From contig MU859169.1 of the NCBI GenBank assembly GCA_033297205.1, positions 1-64,000 of the forward strand: a stretch of DNA of 64,000 nt. The letters are read 5' to 3'. The notes under the pieces were generated by a model. The model did not search any database, was not told the origin of the DNA, and worked only from the letters and a program-made list of their open reading frames with translations. The position numbers and the translations under genes were made by a program. Of the stretch, positions 57,845-64,000 are shown in pieces. The stretch is from Pseudoneurospora amorphoporcata. Lineage: Eukaryota > Ascomycota > Sordariomycetes > Sordariales > Sordariaceae. Within the stretch, counting starts at the first letter, position 1. Each line of letters opens with the position of its first letter.

Positions 57845-58050
57845 CCTGATTCGTGCAAAAAGACAATCCTCACTTCGTCTCTCTTGGCGGAGACTTCGTC
57901 TCGCCATTCCCTGCGCCGACCGACTGCTTCCCAGTTGCGACGCGACAAGTGACGTTGGCTCTCCCACGTCTCTACCAAACATACCAGCGATTCTTCGGTC
58001 TTCCATCAGATTCTGGGCTCGCTAACCGTCCCGCTTCATATAGTAGCATC

Positions 58051-61000
58051 ATGTCTCTTCCTCCGAGGCCGGGGGCGTCGCCTTCGTATGAGGAGCGACG
58101 CAGCTACCGGCAAAGCGGTTCGCGCCGCAGTCGACCACCACCCGCCGATGTCGAGGCCGGATATGCCCCACGACCAAGCCAGCGACAACGTGTACCATCG
58201 GTATCTTCATTTCCAGAAACCCTCCCGTCTCCGAACCCCAATGTCGAAAGGGACCATTTGTCGCCGTCCCCCGAGCCCGGACATGCATCCGGCGTGCCTC
58301 AGCGGAAGAGGAGTTTGATTCGACCGGAACGCAACAGGATTGGAAAAGACCATCCCAACTATCACTACCGAAAACATGCGGCCAACATGAACACCCTGCC
58401 GTCTTCAACCGGAAACGACCCGATATACGAGGATCTGGAAGGAGTGACGGACGACGTATCGGGAACTGGCTCGAGGAACGACGAAGATATTTCCGAGGAG
58501 TCCCCCCCAAGGAGAAACCACTCAACGAAAACCCGGGTTATCGAAACTGAAAAGTCCGGCGATGAGAGACGACGTCGGCGGAAATCGGATACCATGAGAC
58601 ATGGCAAGATCGTCAAGGATTCAAAGGGAAAGCGCGCAAAGCCCGGAGGACTTCCACCCCCGAGCTTTTGGAACGTCTACTGCGGATTCGTCACCTTCTG
58701 GTGCCCTGGCTTTGTCCTCAAGTGTTTCGGCATGCCCGAAAAGGCTCAACAGAGGGCGTGGAGAGAGAAGATGGGTCTGATCAGCATTATTCTGCTCATC
58801 ATGGGCTTTGTCGGTTTCATCACTTTCGGCTTTACCCAGGTGGTTTGCGGTACACCTCCGCTCCGGTTGCGCATCAATGAGGTTGGGCCTGGATACATGA
58901 TCTTCCACGGATCCGCATATGATCTCACCAAATCTCACCATCCTCCGGCTGAGGGTATCCCTCGCCGCCTGGACGGTTTGGGTGCCAACATTATCTATGA
59001 CTTGCCTACGCGTTACGGTGGACAGGACGGCAGTTTCCTGTTCCAGAACGTCAACGGCAAGTGCAAGGGTCTTATCACCAAGCAAGAGAAGTCCGATGTG
59101 CCAAGCGATAAGAGCGGCAATCTGGCGTGGTACTTCCCTTGTACCACGTTCAACCAAGATGGTTCATCCAAGCCTAACACCACGATACCTTACTACCTGG
59201 GCTATGCCTGCCACACAACCCAAACCGCCAGAGACTCTTTCTATCTAGGCCTTAAGGACGCCGCCGATGTCTACTTTACGTGGGACGATATCAAGAACAG
59301 CTCTCGAAACCTAGTTGTTTACTCTGGCCATGTTCTCGACCTCGATCTGCTTCACTGGTTCAACGACACTCAAGTCACGATTCCCAACCGCTTCAAGGAG
59401 TTGAGGGATAAGAACACTGCTGGCAACCAGGCTATTCGCGGACGCGATATTACCCATGCCTTCCAGTCGAGCAAAGACAAGCAGATTGCCGAGTGTTTCG
59501 AGGAGATCATCAAGGTCGGTTCGGTGGATACCGAGACAGTCGGCTGCATTGCATCCAAGGTCGTTCTCTACGTGTCCCTCGTCCTTATTCTTGCAGTCGT
59601 CCTCGCCAGATTCGTTCTGGCCTTGATCTTCCAATGGTTCATCAGCAAGACGTATGCGGCTGCTAAGACCTCCCAGACGTCTGACCAGCGGAAGCGAAAC
59701 CGCCAGATTGAAGACTGGACTGAAGACATTTACAGGGCTCCCCCAAGGTTCCCAGGAGACATTGGTAGTAGTGTCGCTGGAAGCTCAGATCGCCAAAGCA
59801 AGCGCAGCAGTGCTTTCTTGCCCACCCACTCTCGTTTCTCTACCGTCTACGGCAATGAGCGCGGCAATAGGAAGTCCGGACTTCCAACAACTATGGCAAG
59901 CCAGAACGCCGCTGGCCAACTGCTCCATCCAGGAGCGATGTACGGCCAAGGGAACGAGAGTCGATCAGAATTCCTCAAATCCGACCCTTACGCATCAAGC
60001 AGCAGTCCCGCAGATGGCCCAGGTCCTGCCGGTTTCATTCACGAAGCTGTCGTTCCTCAACCGCCTTCCGACTGGATGCCGTTCGGCTTCCCGCTGGCTC
60101 ATACCATCTGCCTTGTCACAGCTTACTCCGAGGGTGAGATGGGTGTTCGTACCACTCTGGACTCGATTGCTATGACGGACTACCCCAACAGTCACAAGGT
60201 CATCCTCGTTATTTGCGATGGTATGATCAAGGGCCACGGAGAGACACAGTCGACCCCCGATATCATTCTCAGCATGATGAAGGACCACACGATTCACCCC
60301 GACGATGTTGAGCCATTCTCTTATGTTGCGGTTGCAACTGGTTCCAAGCGCCATAACATGGCCAAGGTCTACGCCGGCTTCTACGATTATGGCACTAACT
60401 CTGCCATTCCTCTGGAGAAGCAACAGCGTGTTCCTATGATGTGCGTGGTGAAGTGCGGTACTCCTGCTGAAGCCTCCAAGTCGAAGCCTGGAAACCGTGG
60501 CAAGCGTGACAGTCAGATCATTCTCATGTCCTTCCTCCAGAAGGTGATGTTCGACGAGCGTATGACCGAGTTGGAGTATGAGATGTTCAATGGCATGTGG
60601 AAGATCACGGGCATTTCTCCCGACTTCTACGAAATCGTGCTCATGGTTGACGCCGATACCAAGGTCTTCCCCGACAGTCTCACGCACATGATCTCAGCGA
60701 TGGTCAAGGATCCTGAAATCATGGGTCTTTGTGGCGAGACCAAGATTGCCAACAAGCGAGCAAGCTGGGTTTCCGCCATCCAGGTGTTTGAATACTTCGT
60801 CTCTCATCATCTCGCCAAGGCTTTCGAGTCCGTCTTTGGTGGTGTCACCTGTCTTCCCGGATGTTTCTGCATGTACCGCATCAAGGCGCCCAAGGGCGGC
60901 CAGAACTACTGGGTCCCTATCCTGGCCAACCCCGACGTCGTCGAACATTACTCTGAGAACGTTGTCGATACCCTGCACAAGAAGAACCTCTTGCTCCTTG

Positions 61001-61815
61001 GTGAGGATCGTTACCTCAGTACACTCATGCTGCGCACGTTCCCCAAGCGTAAGCAGGTGTTTGTGCCCCAGGCCGTTTGCAAGACCACCGTCCCCGAGGA
61101 GTTCATGGTGTTGCTCTCGCAGCGCCGCAGATGGATCAACTCGACGATTCACAACCTGATGGAGCTTGTTCTCGTGCGCGATCTTTGCGGTACCTTCTGT
61201 TTCAGTATGCAGTTCGTTGTCGGTATCGAGTTGGTTGGTACCCTCGTGTTGCCTGCCGCCATCGGCTTTACTTTCTATGTTGGTGAGTAGCCACCGCCCC
61301 TGATTTTTTTTACTTCCCTTTTTGGACGACTAAGTACAAACATGTGATAAATAGTCATCATCTCGATCATCCACTCCCCGCCACAAATTATCCCGCTCGT
61401 CCTCCTTGGTCTCATCCTCGGTCTCCCAGCCGTCCTCGTCGTTGTCACCGCCCACAGCTGGTCCTACGTCGTCTGGATGTTCATCTACCTGCTCTCCCTG
61501 CCCGTGTGGAACTTTATTCTGCCCACATACGCCTTCTGGAAGTTCGACGACTTCTCGTGGGGCGAGACGCGCAAGACGGCCGGCGAAAAGGCAAGCAAGG
61601 GTGGCCACGGCGAAGCCGAGGGAGAGTTTGATAGCAGCATGATCACCATGAAGCGCTGGGCCGAGTTTGAGCGCGACAGGCGCGTCCGGAGCACATACTG
61701 GGCTGGCTCGAGGGACAACGTCATGTCCGGAGTAGGGGGCAGTAATGGCTGGAGCAGTCAGCCCAGGGGCCACGAGCAGGGGAGACACTTTGATGACTAC
61801 TTTTCGGATGCTTAA
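58051..61815 (+). CDS. chs-4: Class IV chitin synthase (Chs3 type)
   Basis: Integral plasma-membrane processive glycosyltransferase that polymerises chitin from UDP-GlcNAc. Exons 58051-61282 and 61355-61815 (72-nt intron, GTGAGT...ATAG) give 1230 aa. The open frame upstream to 57853 starts only from GTG, so the ATG at 58051 is used. Residues 1-200 are disordered and basic; one TM helix at about 241-265, a cytochrome-b5-like region with SAYDLTKSHH at about 285-400, a second hydrophobic block at about 505-530, then the family-2 domain. Catalytic motifs are complete: DAD (867-869), EDRYL (985-989) and QRRRW (1024-1028). C-terminal TM helices span the splice, followed by FDDFSWGETRK, a class IV hallmark. 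The partner Skt5-like activator is divergently encoded upstream. The symbol follows the Neurospora class IV enzyme, from memory. Confidence 0.95.
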
Positions 61816-64000
61816 GTTTTGATGTGGTGTTATTGTGTTGTGTTGGAGTTGTGGTTAAAGTACTAAGAACTTTGTCAGGAGGTTCGGTGATTGTTGGAAA
61901 AAGAAGGAATGGGATGAAGTATTGAACCACCAGCCCTCTGTTTCTTTTCATATTCATCATCATGGACAAGGCGAATAAGGTATTAATGTGGCAGTTTGGT
62001 GGTTCGTTGATGGGTTTTGGCAGGCGGGTTTTGTTAATAGGGTTAAACTCTTAGACATCATTGTTATGTGGAAAAGAATACTTCCTTTTTTGGTCTGCCT
62101 TTTTTTTTTTTTTTATTCCTCTCTCCCCTCGATCATCCATCGAGTTGGTCGGCAGTCTAGTCACAATAAATCACCTCCGAACATCGCCGCATTGCACCGC
62201 ACCTCAGAGCAGCCAAAGCAAGCACGAGCACAGAAAAGCGCCACTGTACACAAACCAACATGTACGTTTTCCATAATACATGTAGCTATCCGAAGGCAGA
62301 CAGGGGCAAGTACAACGTACGGCAAGTGGTAGGTCAGGCTACATAGCCAAGCGAACAATGGCCCCATTCTTTTTTCCCCTTGAAATCGGATCCCGGATTG
62401 CGCGATTACAGGATGGGTGGTGGACTGTGAAGTTCGATCGTATGGTGCAGACATCTAACAATATCATCTGCCTTTCTTTGCAGCCGCGTTTTTGGACGGC
62501 AAGATTCAAAGCGGATGAGAATCTCTCTCATGATGGTGGATAGTCGATGATAACTCACATCTAGGAGGAAGTGAGGGATAACAGAAGGGTGTCGACCGTC
62601 TTTGTCAGGTCAGATATCTTTGGCTAGTCAACCGTGGAGGGGTGTAAGGATGGAGGAAGGTGATTATGTACGAAGGGGATGGATGAATCAACTGTCTGAC
62701 TGACGCCAGTTCTTGTGTGACCTGTGCCGAGTGAAGCTGGTTATGGCAGGCAACATGATGTATAAAACCCAGGTAATAATGTGGGGGGGGACGGGGGTAT
62801 AAAAGCGAGGATGAAGGTGAGGGGCCAAGTTGGAAGAGTGGTAAGCGGATGCGGATAGTAAGTAGTAGGTATATAGAGGCACAGAGGGTTATATTTCAGA
62901 GAGACGATACAGACCGGGAAAAGAATATGGACCGGCGAAGGTAAGCAGGGCGAGCTTCAATGGTCTTTTAAGGCGATGTATCACATTCATGACTCTTTTA
63001 TCCGGTTGAGGTATAGGATCGAAAGCTGAGATGTCCTTAATGTGAAAAGCCATTATTGGTAAGTTATGAGGTATTTCCCGCCGAGCTTGGCGATGCTGGG
63101 AATATCATATTTCATGTGCCGAGGCCTTCCGTCGTTGTGAGATTCCAAGAATTCGCAGTGTCTCTTCCATATTCTTTGGTCGTGTGCGTGGGGATGCCCC
63201 CCCCGCGCGTGGTAATTCTTTTGCATGCCCTCGCCTACATGATCTAATCTTCAGCCAGTGAGATATATACCTGTGCCGAGCGGCAAAGGGCAGCCTGATG
63301 GGGTAGCAGACGGCTCGTCGCTAGGTGCGGCTGTTGAAGTAATCCCAGCGTGGAAGTGTCTCGCATGGTTGAAAAGAGCCGGGGAGAGAGAGGACGGCCG
63401 AGGATGATGTGGTGACTGACTTTGGCAGTGAAGCGAGCGACCTGCCAACCGACCTGCCAACCTACCTTACCCTTCGCCCTCTCTGTTCCCCACACTCACC
63501 AAGTCTCCCGTGCTTCCGTTTTCCATAAATCCGGAACTTGTCTGGTGTGCTTGTCTGGATGGTACCATGGTGGTGTTGTATCGAGCGAGGGAACGGACGG
63601 TGCACAGACCCAGACGCTGAAGCCATTTGAGGATTCATTCCGATGCAGCAGGTGGGTTCCCAGTATCGCTTACACCTGCCACTGTTAGTGATAGCTGTGC
63701 TTAAAGGTGTTCCTTCTTAATAGTGCAATAATAGAGAATACAGGACGGGCGGGCTACAAGGATGACGGGATCTTTGTCAACTGACTTCATCCTGGGACGG
63801 TTCCGTTATCCCGCCCGCCCCGCGAGCCCGCATTCAGTTCTCACAAGCTGCTGCTGTCATGTATACTTTGCATCGCATATTCGCATTGGATGATCCAACT
63901 GCACCCCAACTGCACCATTGCAGATGCTTTCCATTTGTTGAAGAAACGAGAGCCGAACCCGAATCAGACCTCCCGCTTGCCGCCACGCTACCTTTTTTTT
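61816..64000. other. Right-end intergenic region
   Basis: 3' end of the chitin synthase transcript, then about 2.1 kb in which small frames on both strands have no family character. A T-run at 62100-62114 and a G-run near 62783 are present. The last bases are a T homopolymer. No gene or RNA recognised. Confidence 0.55.

Larger units (their letters stand above)
50379..58050. other. Large gene-poor divergent region between activator and chitin synthase
   Basis: About 7.7 kb with no defensible gene on either strand. It must contain both divergent promoters. Between 53600 and 56700 the sequence has scattered AT-rich and GC-rich blocks with short frames only. A 17-bp direct repeat lies at 54934-54967. 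A plus-strand intron-like element (GTAAGT at 57788 to an acceptor ending at 57844) lies in the chitin synthase leader. The frame at 52677-53018 (+) has a fairly protein-like end but no ATG. Older transposon relics may be present, but I recognise none. Confidence 0.5.

Noticed and set aside
57853..58050. N-terminal extension of the chitin synthase
   Set aside because: Starts from GTG; the first ATG in frame is at 58051, and a probable leader intron ends just upstream.

Overview
The window looks like nuclear DNA of a filamentous ascomycete of the Sordariales, most likely Neurospora or a close relative. Genes on both strands carry few, short introns (57-93 nt) with GTAAGT/GTGAGT-type donors, CTAAC/CTGAC-like branch points and CAG/TAG acceptors. 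The window also holds a mitochondrial RNB nuclease of the CYT-4 type, a lone 5S rRNA gene of the dispersed Neurospora kind and a class IV chitin synthase. The species call rests on recognition, not on a search.

Layout. 1-0.6 kb: poor-complexity contig end. 0.6-2.6 kb (+): WD40-cyclophilin (PPWD1 type). 2.9-8.5 kb (-): six-exon ABCC (MRP/Vmr1-like) transporter. 8.9-9.9 kb (-): short-chain dehydrogenase of the YghA kind. 10.9-13.3 kb: two lineage-type hypothetical genes, one per strand. 16.5-18.8 kb (+): C2H2 zinc-finger regulator with a long leader. 21.2-23.7 kb (-): Pmt4-type protein O-mannosyltransferase. 24.5-25.2 kb (+): RidA/Mmf1-type imine deaminase. 26.0-26.5 kb (+): two-TM small protein with a GC-AG intron. 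26.7-27.4 kb (-): GNAT acetyltransferase. 30.4-31.4 kb (-): SANT/Myb protein with a Gln tract. 33.6-35.9 kb (+): protein with a Cys6 zinc-binding module. 36.5-39.9 kb (-): CYT-4/Dss1 mitochondrial 3'-5' exoribonuclease. 42.8-44.7 kb (+): secreted GH17 cell-wall glucanase. 46.0 kb (+): 5S rRNA. 48.0-50.4 kb (-): Skt5/Chs4-type chitin synthase activator with a CaaX end. 58.1-61.8 kb (+): class IV chitin synthase.

Themes. The right third is rich in cell-wall functions. A class IV chitin synthase (yeast Chs3 type) and a homologue of the yeast Chs3 activator Skt5/Chs4 are divergent neighbours across a 7.7-kb gap without a recognisable gene, and a GH17 wall glucanase lies 3 kb beyond. Pmt4, which glycosylates wall and membrane proteins, is further left. 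The other genes are housekeeping (splicing, mitochondrial RNA decay, metabolite repair) or regulatory. I see no CRISPR, prophage, intact transposon or obvious secondary-metabolite cluster. Intergenic space is large; several stretches carry repeats or relic-like sequence but no gene I can defend.

Exon borders were deduced by hand from splice consensus, reading-frame continuity and family motifs; starts are the first ATG consistent with these. No promoter or transcript end is measured.
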